From Streptomyces sp. ST2-7A (GTDB lineage Bacteria; Actinomycetota; Actinomycetes; Streptomycetales; Streptomycetaceae), in the NCBI RefSeq assembly GCF_021390475.1, contig NZ_JAJUWS010000011.1, positions 62,001 to 126,000 of the forward strand: a stretch of DNA of 64,000 nt, given 5' to 3'. Below the pieces are notes generated by a model that was not told the origin of the DNA, did no database searches, and saw nothing but the letters and a program-made list of their open reading frames with translations. Each line of letters opens with the position of its first letter. Position 1 is the stretch's first letter. Positions 10,880 to 18,482 of this stretch are shown here, piece after piece. Made by a program: the position numbers and the translations under genes.

Positions 10880-12835
10880 CTATGCCGTCACCGGTGCCCC
10901 GACCCCGGCCGCCGGTCGGATGAGCGAGCGCAGCTTCTCGCGGGTTTCCGGGTCGGTGGAGTAAACGATCGTGCCGATCATGCTCCGGGTCAGCAGCACC
11001 TTGTAGGTGTTGCGGATGAGCCGGTCCACATTCTCGTCGGGGGTCGTCGACGTGAAGGTCGAGTCCTTGGAGGCGGTGCGGTCGACCACCCAGCGGTCGG
11101 TGCGCCACACCAGGTCCGGACCGATGATCACGCCCGCCCAGTCGTACTCGAAGCCCTGCGCGGTGTACACGCACCCCACCTGACCGAACCCCGCGTCCTC
11201 GGTGGCCCACAGCGCCGAGGGCGGCGCCCCGAGCACGGACCGATCACCCTGCAGGTTCCACGGCCGGGCCCAGTCGCCGATGACCACGTCGGCGGGCAAC
11301 TCCGTCGTCTTCGGGGTGACCTTGCTCCACTTCCAGCAGTAGCCGGCCGTCATGCGGGCGCCGTACCCCTCCTCCCGGCGGGCGAGCAGGAACTCCTCCA
11401 TCTCCCGGGGGCTCTCGGCGGTCAGCACCTCCATCCGACCGTCCGGCTCCCACACCGGCGGCCCGGTCTCCCCGTCCTCCAGACCGAGCAATCCCATGAC
11501 CCATCGCTCGTAGGCGGCGCTGCCGCCGCACCGGTACTGCCCGTCCAGCTCCACCAGGACCGACTCCACGCCCATCCGCCCGGCGGCGGCCAGGATCTCC
11601 TCCGGGGTGCCCATCTCGCCCGGCCGCACCACCTGGTGCCGGTCGAGCAGGAACACCGGCACCCGGGCGGCGGCGATCAGCTCCTCCACCTGGGGGCGAC
11701 CGGTGCGCAACTCCGCCTTCGTCCAGCGATTGGCGGAGGTCCTGCGCAGCCGGTGGGCCTCGTCGCAGATGAGGGCGTCCAACTCGTTCGGCTCGGCGGC
11801 CTGGAAGCTGTTGAAGTACTTGAACAGGTCCCGCACCACGGGCTTCCGGCGCCCGGCGACCCGCCGCATGGTCTTCGTGAAGGACTGGGAGCCGGTGGCG
11901 TGCAGGGCGGTCTCCCCGCGCCGGTACAGCTCCCCGAGGATGGAGAGGGCGATCACGCTCTTGCCGGAACCGGGGCCGCCGGTCACCACGACGACCCGCT
12001 TGCCGTTGGAGCGCCGCGACTCCCGCACGGCCGACATCACCAGCTCGTACGCCTCCCGTTGCTCGGCCAGCAGCACGAACTGCTCGCGGTCGCGCACCTC
12101 CTCCGCCGCCACCGACATCAGCTGCTTCGACGGCCTCACCTTGGCGTCGATCAGCAGGTCCGCCGCCTCGGCGCCGGGGGCGGGGGCGAGCCGGGAGCGC
12201 AGGAAGTCCAGGAAAGCGCCCCGCCGGTCGCCGGTGTACAGCCGGCCGAGCCGGTTCTCGCCGACGCTCCGCAGTCCGGCGACACCGACCTCCCCGGCGT
12301 TGTGCAGGAACGCCACCCCGGCCAGGGACTCCGGCACCCGCTCCACGGCGCCGTTGAAGGACTCCAGGTACGCGCAGTAGTCCCGGACCTGCTCGATGGG
12401 GTTGAGCACCGGCCGGGGGTAGGCGTCCACCCGGCACAGCGCCGGGCTCTCCTCCTCCGGGTACGCGGCGCTCCACTGCTTCAACTCCACGAGCACGTAG
12501 GACGGTTCACCGGTGGCCGGGTGGACGCCGGCGAGGACCGCGTCCACCCGTTTGCTGGTCAGCGGCAGGCCGTACTCCAGGAGCACCTCCACCTCCCCGA
12601 GCCCCGCCTCGTTCAGGGCGTTGACGAGAGCGGGGATGCTGCGCTCCCAGGAACGTCGCTCCGACGCACCGGGCCGATGGCCGTAGCGGTGCGCGAAGTT
12701 CTCGATCAGGTGCAGGGTCAGCGACCCCTCGAGGAGACGGGCGGCGACGGACGCCGCGGACTCACGGAACAGCAAGGACATGCCCCCGGACAGCACGAAG
12801 AGAACTCGTGCGGGTGGGGGCATGTCCTGCGACAC
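10880..12835 (-). CDS. DUF2075 helicase with nuclease-like N-terminus
   Basis: A 651-residue protein of the DUF2075 group (P-loop helicase-like, related to group 3 Schlafen proteins). Walker A is GGPGSGKS (286-293) and Walker B is ICDEAH (356-361); the C-terminal helicase half includes YTAQGFEYD and LLTRSM segments typical of superfamily 1. The N-terminal 120 residues contain D98 and the pair E117-x-K119 in VELK, spaced as in PD-(D/E)xK nucleases, so this may be a nuclease-helicase fusion; that part is inference. GTG at 12835 was chosen; an ATG four codons in is also possible. It lies in the BREX operon direction between pglX and pglY and may be an accessory defence effector. It is not a standard BREX component. 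Confidence 0.8.
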   Translation of the reverse strand: MSQDMPPPARVLFVLSGGMSLLFRESAASVAARLLEGSLTLHLIENFAHRYGHRPGASERRSWERSIPALVNALNEAGLGEVEVLLEYGLPLTSKRVDAVLAGVHPATGEPSYVLVELKQWSAAYPEEESPALCRVDAYPRPVLNPIEQVRDYCAYLESFNGAVERVPESLAGVAFLHNAGEVGVAGLRSVGENRLGRLYTGDRRGAFLDFLRSRLAPAPGAEAADLLIDAKVRPSKQLMSVAAEEVRDREQFVLLAEQREAYELVMSAVRESRRSNGKRVVVVTGGPGSGKSVIALSILGELYRRGETALHATGSQSFTKTMRRVAGRRKPVVRDLFKYFNSFQAAEPNELDALICDEAHRLRRTSANRWTKAELRTGRPQVEELIAAARVPVFLLDRHQVVRPGEMGTPEEILAAAGRMGVESVLVELDGQYRCGGSAAYERWVMGLLGLEDGETGPPVWEPDGRMEVLTAESPREMEEFLLARREEGYGARMTAGYCWKWSKVTPKTTELPADVVIGDWARPWNLQGDRSVLGAPPSALWATEDAGFGQVGCVYTAQGFEYDWAGVIIGPDLVWRTDRWVVDRTASKDSTFTSTTPDENVDRLIRNTYKVLLTRSMIGTIVYSTDPETREKLRSLIRPAAGVGAPVTA

Positions 12836-12906
12836 TCCGCGAGAGCGGAGCGGGAAGCCCGTCGGGCCGCTGAGATGGCGCTCGCCATCCTAGGGGAACG
12901 CGACGA

Positions 12907-13269
12907 TCACGGAGAGGTGATCCCCTCGGTCCCGGCCGGCTCCGCCGGGTCCGTCGGCGGGCGCCGGGCCTCGTCGCCCACAGGGGCGGCGGCGGACGGT
13001 TCCCCCGCCCCGGACGGAGGCTTCGGGGCGTCCGGGGGAGCGGCGGACGGTTCGGCGTCGTCGCCCCGGGCCGGGGAGGTGGGCGGTTCCGACTCCGGTC
13101 CGTCCGGGGACAAGGGGCGGAGTCGGTCGGGGTCGGCGTCCCACTCCCGCCCGCCGGAGAGCGGGCGCAGTTGCACGTACGGGCCGATGTGTCCCATCAC
13201 CCGCCCGGTGCGGTCGAGTCGGGTGTCGTGCACGATCTCCCCGACCCGGGGAACACCCTCCGCCGTCAC
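12907..13269 (-). CDS. Conserved small protein paired with XRE/DUF397 loci
   Basis: A 120-residue protein. The N-terminal 55 residues (VGEIVHDTRLDRTGRVMGH and following YVQLRPLSGGREWD) look like a compact beta-rich domain; the C-terminal half is Pro/Ser/Ala-rich and probably disordered. The GTG start at 13269 overlaps the stop of the preceding gene (GTGA), so the two are coupled. Very similar small proteins occur next to WhiJ-like regulators in many Streptomyces, from my knowledge of such loci; no function is assigned. It ends 71 bases before the DUF2075 helicase gene, so all three may be co-transcribed. Confidence 0.7.
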   Translation of the reverse strand: MTAEGVPRVGEIVHDTRLDRTGRVMGHIGPYVQLRPLSGGREWDADPDRLRPLSPDGPESEPPTSPARGDDAEPSAAPPDAPKPPSGAGEPSAAAPVGDEARRPPTDPAEPAGTEGITSP

Positions 13270-13571
13270 GGCGTGGCACCCTTCCGGATGACATCGGCGA
13301 GCGCCCGGGCCACGGCGGGGGAACACACCCCGAGGTGAACCAGCGCCGGTTGGGGATGCTCCCCGACCTCCGCCCACGGGGTGCGGACGTCGATGGCCGG
13401 CAGTTCGATGTCGGCCACGGCGAGGGAGAGCGCGAGCGCGTTGCGGGCGTCGAGGGCCTCTCCCACCCCGGGGACGGGGACGGGGGAGGAGGCGAGAGCG
13501 GTCGGTGTGCCGGTGGTGGGGACGGTCGGTGCTCCCGACGTGCGGTCCGGGTCTCCCGGTGTGGTCGTCAC
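13266..13571 (-). CDS. Small hypothetical protein, first of the leftward cassette
   Basis: A 101-residue protein with a disordered Thr/Pro-rich first 35 residues followed by a short folded part (LDARNALALSLAVADIELP, then a Trp-Ala-Glu-Val segment). The GTG start at 13571 is supported by a strong GGAGG five bases upstream. Its stop overlaps the next start. It is divergent from the XRE regulator gene across about 200 bases, an arrangement typical of small partner genes of WhiJ-like regulators. No enzymatic motif or membrane segment is visible and no function can be given. Confidence 0.65.
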   Translation of the reverse strand: MTTTPGDPDRTSGAPTVPTTGTPTALASSPVPVPGVGEALDARNALALSLAVADIELPAIDVRTPWAEVGEHPQPALVHLGVCSPAVARALADVIRKGATP

Positions 13572-13769
13572 TGGGCCTCCTTGGTTCACGGGTCTCACTG
13601 TTCCCCCCACCGCACCGTGTCGAGTGAACTACTCTGCGTGGTGCGGGTGTCACGAGAATGCACCCGCAGGTGGTCGATCGCCCCCGTGAACGGGTCGGGC
13701 TTCCCCGCCGAACGGTGTCGCTTCCCCACCTTCCACACCGCCCGCGCGAGCGTTTCGGAAGGGAACGGT
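13572..13769. promoter_or_regulatory. Divergent control region of the BREX-embedded cassette
   Basis: 198 bases between the leftward small gene and the rightward XRE gene. It includes CGAGTGAACTACTCTG at 13621-13636, an imperfect GAGT/ACTC dyad resembling the clearer TGAGTG-N6-CACTCA dyad in front of the second XRE gene of this window (46589-46606). It is a reasonable candidate for the regulator's own operator, but only by analogy. Confidence 0.35.
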
Positions 13770-14612
13770 ATGCCGCAGCGACGCGTCGTCACCGGCCGCA
13801 GCCGGGAGCCCCGCCAGCGGTTCGCCGAGGAACTGCGCAGTCTCCGCACCGGCAACGGGACGAGCCTGCGGCAACTCGGCGAACGGCTGGGCTGGGACTG
13901 GTCCCTCTTCGGCAAGATGGAGAAGGGCGACACCCTGGGCAGCGCGGACGTCGTCCAGGCCCTCGACCAGCACTACGGCACACCGGGCCTGCTGCTGGCC
14001 CTGTGGGAGTTGGCATCGAGCGACACCTCGCGCTTCCGCGAACGGTACCGGCGGTACATGGCGCTGGAGGCCGAGGCGGTCAGCCTGTGGCACTTCGCGG
14101 TGAGCGTGCTGCCGGGCCTGCTCCAGACCCCCGGCTACGCCCGGGAGGTGCTGGCGGCCGGTGGTCTGAAGGGCAAGGAACTGGACCAGCAGGTCGAGGC
14201 CCGGATGAGCCGCCGGGAGCTGCTGAAGGGGGAGGGCGCTCCGAGATTCCGGACCATCCTCTCCGAGGCAACCCTGCGTCTGGCCTTGTTGGACGCGGGG
14301 GAGTGGCATGGCCAGTTGCAGCATCTGGCCGAGATGGCGGAGCGCTCGAACGTCGTCGTCCAGGTGCTGCCGTTCAGTGCCGGTCCCTATGGGCTGGACA
14401 GCACGGATGTGTGGTTCCTGCGCTTGCCGGAGGGGCGTACGGTGGCGTACACGGAGAACGCGCACAGGGGTGAACTGATCGAGGAGAGCGCGGCGGTCGA
14501 GAAACTGCAAGGCGCTTACGATGCGGTGCGCGACCTGGCGCTTTCCCCGGCTGAGTCGCGGAAGTTCATCCTGCGGATGTTGGAGGAAGCACCGTGCGAA
14601 CCATCGATCTGA
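13770..14612 (+). CDS. XRE-family regulator with DUF5753 (WhiJ-like)
   Basis: A 280-residue DNA-binding protein. An N-terminal helix-turn-helix (about residues 18-70, with SLRQLGERLGWDWSLFGKME) is followed by the DUF5753 domain (about 95-270) with the usual LPGLLQTPGYAR motif. These WhiJ-like proteins control development and antibiotic genes in Streptomyces and usually work with a DUF397 partner, here encoded next and overlapping by 19 bases. ATG 13770 is preceded by a GGAAGGGAA ribosome site. It sits inside the BREX locus but on the opposite strand, so it could regulate the cassette or BREX genes; that is inference. Confidence 0.85.
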   Translation: MPQRRVVTGRSREPRQRFAEELRSLRTGNGTSLRQLGERLGWDWSLFGKMEKGDTLGSADVVQALDQHYGTPGLLLALWELASSDTSRFRERYRRYMALEAEAVSLWHFAVSVLPGLLQTPGYAREVLAAGGLKGKELDQQVEARMSRRELLKGEGAPRFRTILSEATLRLALLDAGEWHGQLQHLAEMAERSNVVVQVLPFSAGPYGLDSTDVWFLRLPEGRTVAYTENAHRGELIEESAAVEKLQGAYDAVRDLALSPAESRKFILRMLEEAPCEPSI

Positions 14613-14803
14613 GCGTCGCGACCTGGCGCAAGAGCACTCACAGCAACTCCGACGGTGGTGCCTGCGTTGAGGTCTCCGATGACTTCGGTGAGGTCATCCC
14701 GGTGAGGGACGGCAAGAATCCGAACGGAGGGGTGCTCCTCGTCCAGGGCGAGGGCTGGGCCTTCTTCGTATCAGCGGTCCAAGACGGACGACTGTCACCC
14801 TGA
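14594..14803 (+). CDS. DUF397 domain protein
   Basis: A 69-residue protein of the DUF397 family. The motifs are WRKSTHSNSDGGACVEV at the N-terminus and VRDGKNPNGGVLL in the middle, as in the AbaA/WhiJ-associated partners of Streptomyces. The GTG start at 14594 lies inside the end of the XRE gene (19-base overlap), so expression is coupled. DUF397 proteins are thought to antagonise the adjacent regulator. A very strong hairpin follows 8 bases past the stop. Confidence 0.85.
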   Translation: MRTIDLSVATWRKSTHSNSDGGACVEVSDDFGEVIPVRDGKNPNGGVLLVQGEGWAFFVSAVQDGRLSP

Positions 14804-14810
14804 GTGGAAC

Positions 14811-14854
14811 GGCGGGGGAGTGGTGATCCGTCATCGGATCACCACTCCCCCGCC
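14811..14854. terminator. Perfect 20-bp bidirectional terminator
   Basis: Bases 14811-14830 and 14835-14854 are perfect reverse complements around the four-base loop TCAT. It sits exactly between the convergent DUF397 gene and pglX, so it should stop transcription from both sides and insulate the XRE/DUF397 unit from BREX. Confidence 0.9.
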
Positions 14855-14861
14855 TCCTCGG

Positions 14862-17800
14862 TTACTTCTTGGTGGCGCGGCGGCCTCGGGGGGCGGTGGC
14901 CGGACGCCAGGTGCGCAGGTCGTTGTCGGTGAGACCGTGCTTGCCCTGCTCGATCTGCCGGTCACCTTCGAAGAACTTGGCCGGGGTGGGGGAGAAGACC
15001 GGGTCCGGGTCGTTGTGCCACTGGTTCAGCCAGGGTTGCAGTTCCAGCAGCCCGGCGAGGAGTGGGGTGACCTCTTCGGTCGTCAACGCCTCGTGGGTGG
15101 CGATGTAGGTGTCGAGAGCGACCGCCTGCTCCCGGTGGTCCCAGCCCGCCCAGCCGTACAGGTCCGGCGTGGCCGTGTTGGTTTGCCCGTACGAGATGAA
15201 CCGCTCCTTCGGCACATCCAGCTTCCCGCGTGCCCGCCAGTAGGAAGGGCGCAGGAAGTCGGCCGAAGTGTACTTCGGCGGCACGGGAATGGAGTCCCGG
15301 ATCTTTTTCTTGGCCGGCTCATCCGGCGCCGCGTCCTCCTGCCGCTGGAGATCCCAGACGTGCTCCCAGTCCGCGCGCTTTTTCACCCCTGAGGGCTTGT
15401 ACCGCAACGCGGGAAGGAACGGCACATGCTCGTCGGTGATCAGCTCGGTAACGACAGCGGCCAACTCCTTGCGGGGGGCATAGATCTTGGCGACGGAGGC
15501 GAAGTCCTCGTCACGGGACAGACCGTCGATCAGCCGAGACAGCGTGATAAGCGCCGGGTTCCCGTTCTCATCGAACCAGTGGGACCGGTCCTCCATACGG
15601 TCCAACAACCACTCCCGTAGCGCTTTTTCTTGAAGTTTTTCCCATCCCTCGGTGGCCCACCGTCGCTTGTACTCTGGCTGCTCGATCATATTGATCGCAC
15701 GCGACGACTCGATGGCCTCAATACGCTTCTGCACCATTTCCCGGTACGCGGTAGGCCAGTGGCTGGGAATCTCAGTGATGGGAGTGGAACCATGCCGCTT
15801 AAACCATTCATCACTGGCTTCGCCTGCTGCGATGCGTCGCGCAAGGGCGATTTCGAAAGCGCGTTCGCCAAGGTTAATCTCGGGGAGGTTGATTGAGGCG
15901 GTTTCTTCGGGGGTGCTCAAATCCTCGCCATGTAGATTGTAAATGAAATACACTCGCCAATCCAGCTCTTCCTGTAGGGCGATCATTTTTGCCCGGGTCG
16001 AGTCCCACTTTTTTCTGGCTTTATTTAGATCGGGGGTTGAAGGGGTGTGTTGTGCAGTGAGGGCTGCGGGCGAGAACTCCAAATTTCGGTATTGGGCAAG
16101 ATGTTCCAGGGCTTCGGTGAGGGCTTGAGGGTAAGAACCGGGGAGCGGGAAATCTTCTAGATTGGTTCCAGTGAACTCATAACTCCAAGACCATGGTTGA
16201 TCGGATTTTCCACCTCCTGACTCTGGACTTCCGCCCTTTTTGTGGCTCACCTGCTTGAGCCAGAAACACGCCGTGGAGCTGTTCAGTACTCCGAGTAGGC
16301 GCAGGTGGTTCTCCTCACTCGCCCCCTCCCGCAGCTTGATGACCGGGGCAGATTGCTTGAAAGCCCTTCCTCCTCGGTCCAGTGCGAAGTGGTTGTGCGT
16401 TGCGACGAAAGCGAAAGTAATGGACAGGGGGGTGCGGTAGGCGGATGCGGTGTACTGCATGTAGTCCCACCACTGGAGACCGGCGTCAGCCATATCCCCT
16501 TGAAAGGTGCGTCGTACTTGGAGCACGCGGCGGAGCGCCCAGAGGTCGGCTTCCAGATCTCCAGGGCTGATTTCCTCGGCGTACGGAAACCAGATTGATT
16601 CTTCGGGCTCGGCTGTCCAGTCGCGGATGACTTCACCGATCATCAAGGGGCGAAGTGCGCCGCGGTGCGCCACGGTGCGATATGTATTGCGCCGAGGGCG
16701 GATGTATGCTTCATCGGCTCCTGCTCGGATCGCGCGACCCACGGGAGGCTCAATGACGGACTTCAGGGTTTGTGAGCTGGCTTTCTCGATTTGCTGGATC
16801 ATTTCGAGTCCGCCGTCGGAAAGGACCCAGGGTTGATTGCCGAAGTAGGTCGATCTATCCAGGTCGCCCACTGAAACCCACTGACTGACCGAACCCGGAA
16901 AATCAATCTGTCGGGTGATCCCTTTCCAGACGAGGCCGTCTTCGCCGTTCTTCGGTGCGGTGGGCTCCCCCTGAACGCTTCGCACCGTCCGAATGGTTTC
17001 CGAGCGTGTGCTGCCTCCACGTCGTCTGCCGACCAGGATGACCGTGGGCGTTCCGTGTCCCGGAATGTAAGCGCCCGAGGTGTCGATGACCTCCGTCAAC
17101 TCCACCTCGTGTGCGAAGAACGTCTCGATCAGCCGTGTTCCGAACTCCCGTTTCATGAAGGAGTTCGCCGTGATCTGACCGACCATGCCGTACCCGAGGC
17201 CGCTCTCCGCGTCGCCTGTCTTCGCCAGTTCGAAGAACCGCTGGGCGAATGGCACCGACAGCGCGTATGTGCCCGCGCAGGCGTCGTACAGCTCCCGGTA
17301 CAGCGCGTTGAGCTTCTTGTCCTTCACCGTGATGTACGGCGGGTTCCCCACCACCACGTGGTAGCGGCCCTGGCGCAGGATCTCCGGGTACTCGTGGACG
17401 TCCTCGGTCTGGTACTTGAAGTCGGCGAGTTCGTCCGCGCCCTCCTCCTCGAATCCCTCGAAGAGGTTGCCCTGCTTGTACCGGTGCTTGATGAGGGAGT
17501 CGCCCACCGCGAGGTGGATCGGCCACTCGTACCGAGCGGCCTCGGTCAGCGTCCGCACACCGCTCGCGGCCATCGCCGCGATGAGCAGGCGGAAGCGGGC
17601 GATGGCCACGGCGAAGGGGTTGATGTCCACGCCGTGCACGGAGTCCAGCGCGGCCCGGACCCGCTCGTGGCGGTCGCGTCCGGGCTGTCCCTCGTCCCAC
17701 AGCCGGACCAGGCGACGGAAGGCGCCCAGAACGAAGTGGCCCGACCCGCAGGTCGGGTCGATCATCCTCAGTTCCTCGTAGCCGAACTCCCGGACGGCCG

Positions 17801-18482
17801 GGTTCATCGTCCGGTCGAGGATGAACTCCTCCACGAACTCCGGGGTCTGCAGCAGCGCGTAGGTCTTCCGCGCCGCCTCGCTGAGGTCCTGGTACAGGTC
17901 GCCGAGGAAGCGGGTGTCCCACCCCTTGGTGCCGTCGCCGTCCTCCTCCAGCGGGTCGGTGAAGTCGTGGACGAGGACGCCCTCCTCGTCACGCTCGCGC
18001 CAGAAGGCCACCAGATCCCGGGCGCCGTCGTGGGACAGCGGGATCTGATACAGCGGGTTGTGCCGCCGGTCGAAGAGCAGACGCCCGGCCTGCCCCTCGC
18101 CCAGCTCCGCGAAGGCGCGCTCCAGCCAGCCCCGGTAGGTCGGGTCCTCCGCCCGCGCGACGTAGTCCTCGAAGCGGGCGATCGCCAGGTCGCGGCGGTC
18201 GACCCCGGGGGCCGTCAGGTACGGCTCGGGGATCAGCTCGTTGTCCTCGCAGAAGCGGACGAAGACCGTGCCCAGCACCCAGGCCACCGCGACCTGTGTG
18301 ACGCGCTCGTCCAGCCAGGCGTTCCACGTCGCCGCCGTGCGGCCGAGCTTCCGTGCCCGGTCGTACTCCGCTCTCAGCCGGGCGTTGACCTCCGGCAGCG
18401 CCCCCACCTGTTTCCCGAGGTCCGTCTCCGCCGCCTTGACCTGTCGCTTCAGGTCCTCCAGCAGGGCCCTGCGGTCGATCAC
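14862..18482 (-). CDS. pglX: BREX type 2 adenine-specific methyltransferase PglX
   Basis: A 1,206-residue DNA methyltransferase. Motif I is DPTCGSGHF (242-250) and the catalytic NPPY is at 380-383, marking an N6-adenine enzyme; length and layout match PglX. Residues about 500-960, which should hold the target-recognition region, are encoded by visibly AT-richer DNA (15.6-17.0 kb) than either end. GTG 18482 overlaps the pglW stop (GTGA). PglX methylates the host in the Pgl/BREX system and supplies self/non-self marking. In S. coelicolor the gene phase-varies at a G-tract; here two six-base G/C runs (15473-15478, 16427-16432) are present but short. The reading frame is intact throughout. Confidence 0.93.
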   Translation of the reverse strand: MIDRRALLEDLKRQVKAAETDLGKQVGALPEVNARLRAEYDRARKLGRTAATWNAWLDERVTQVAVAWVLGTVFVRFCEDNELIPEPYLTAPGVDRRDLAIARFEDYVARAEDPTYRGWLERAFAELGEGQAGRLLFDRRHNPLYQIPLSHDGARDLVAFWRERDEEGVLVHDFTDPLEEDGDGTKGWDTRFLGDLYQDLSEAARKTYALLQTPEFVEEFILDRTMNPAVREFGYEELRMIDPTCGSGHFVLGAFRRLVRLWDEGQPGRDRHERVRAALDSVHGVDINPFAVAIARFRLLIAAMAASGVRTLTEAARYEWPIHLAVGDSLIKHRYKQGNLFEGFEEEGADELADFKYQTEDVHEYPEILRQGRYHVVVGNPPYITVKDKKLNALYRELYDACAGTYALSVPFAQRFFELAKTGDAESGLGYGMVGQITANSFMKREFGTRLIETFFAHEVELTEVIDTSGAYIPGHGTPTVILVGRRRGGSTRSETIRTVRSVQGEPTAPKNGEDGLVWKGITRQIDFPGSVSQWVSVGDLDRSTYFGNQPWVLSDGGLEMIQQIEKASSQTLKSVIEPPVGRAIRAGADEAYIRPRRNTYRTVAHRGALRPLMIGEVIRDWTAEPEESIWFPYAEEISPGDLEADLWALRRVLQVRRTFQGDMADAGLQWWDYMQYTASAYRTPLSITFAFVATHNHFALDRGGRAFKQSAPVIKLREGASEENHLRLLGVLNSSTACFWLKQVSHKKGGSPESGGGKSDQPWSWSYEFTGTNLEDFPLPGSYPQALTEALEHLAQYRNLEFSPAALTAQHTPSTPDLNKARKKWDSTRAKMIALQEELDWRVYFIYNLHGEDLSTPEETASINLPEINLGERAFEIALARRIAAGEASDEWFKRHGSTPITEIPSHWPTAYREMVQKRIEAIESSRAINMIEQPEYKRRWATEGWEKLQEKALREWLLDRMEDRSHWFDENGNPALITLSRLIDGLSRDEDFASVAKIYAPRKELAAVVTELITDEHVPFLPALRYKPSGVKKRADWEHVWDLQRQEDAAPDEPAKKKIRDSIPVPPKYTSADFLRPSYWRARGKLDVPKERFISYGQTNTATPDLYGWAGWDHREQAVALDTYIATHEALTTEEVTPLLAGLLELQPWLNQWHNDPDPVFSPTPAKFFEGDRQIEQGKHGLTDNDLRTWRPATAPRGRRATKK

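Noticed and set aside
5689..10923. A 1,744-codon open frame on the plus strand
   Set aside because: It lies exactly antisense to pglZ and pglY, has Arg/Gly/Pro-rich composition and no motif; such mirror frames are expected in high-GC DNA.
13770..14803. XRE-DUF397 pair as a toxin-antitoxin module
   Set aside because: DUF5753 and DUF397 are known regulator/partner families; neither has a toxin motif.
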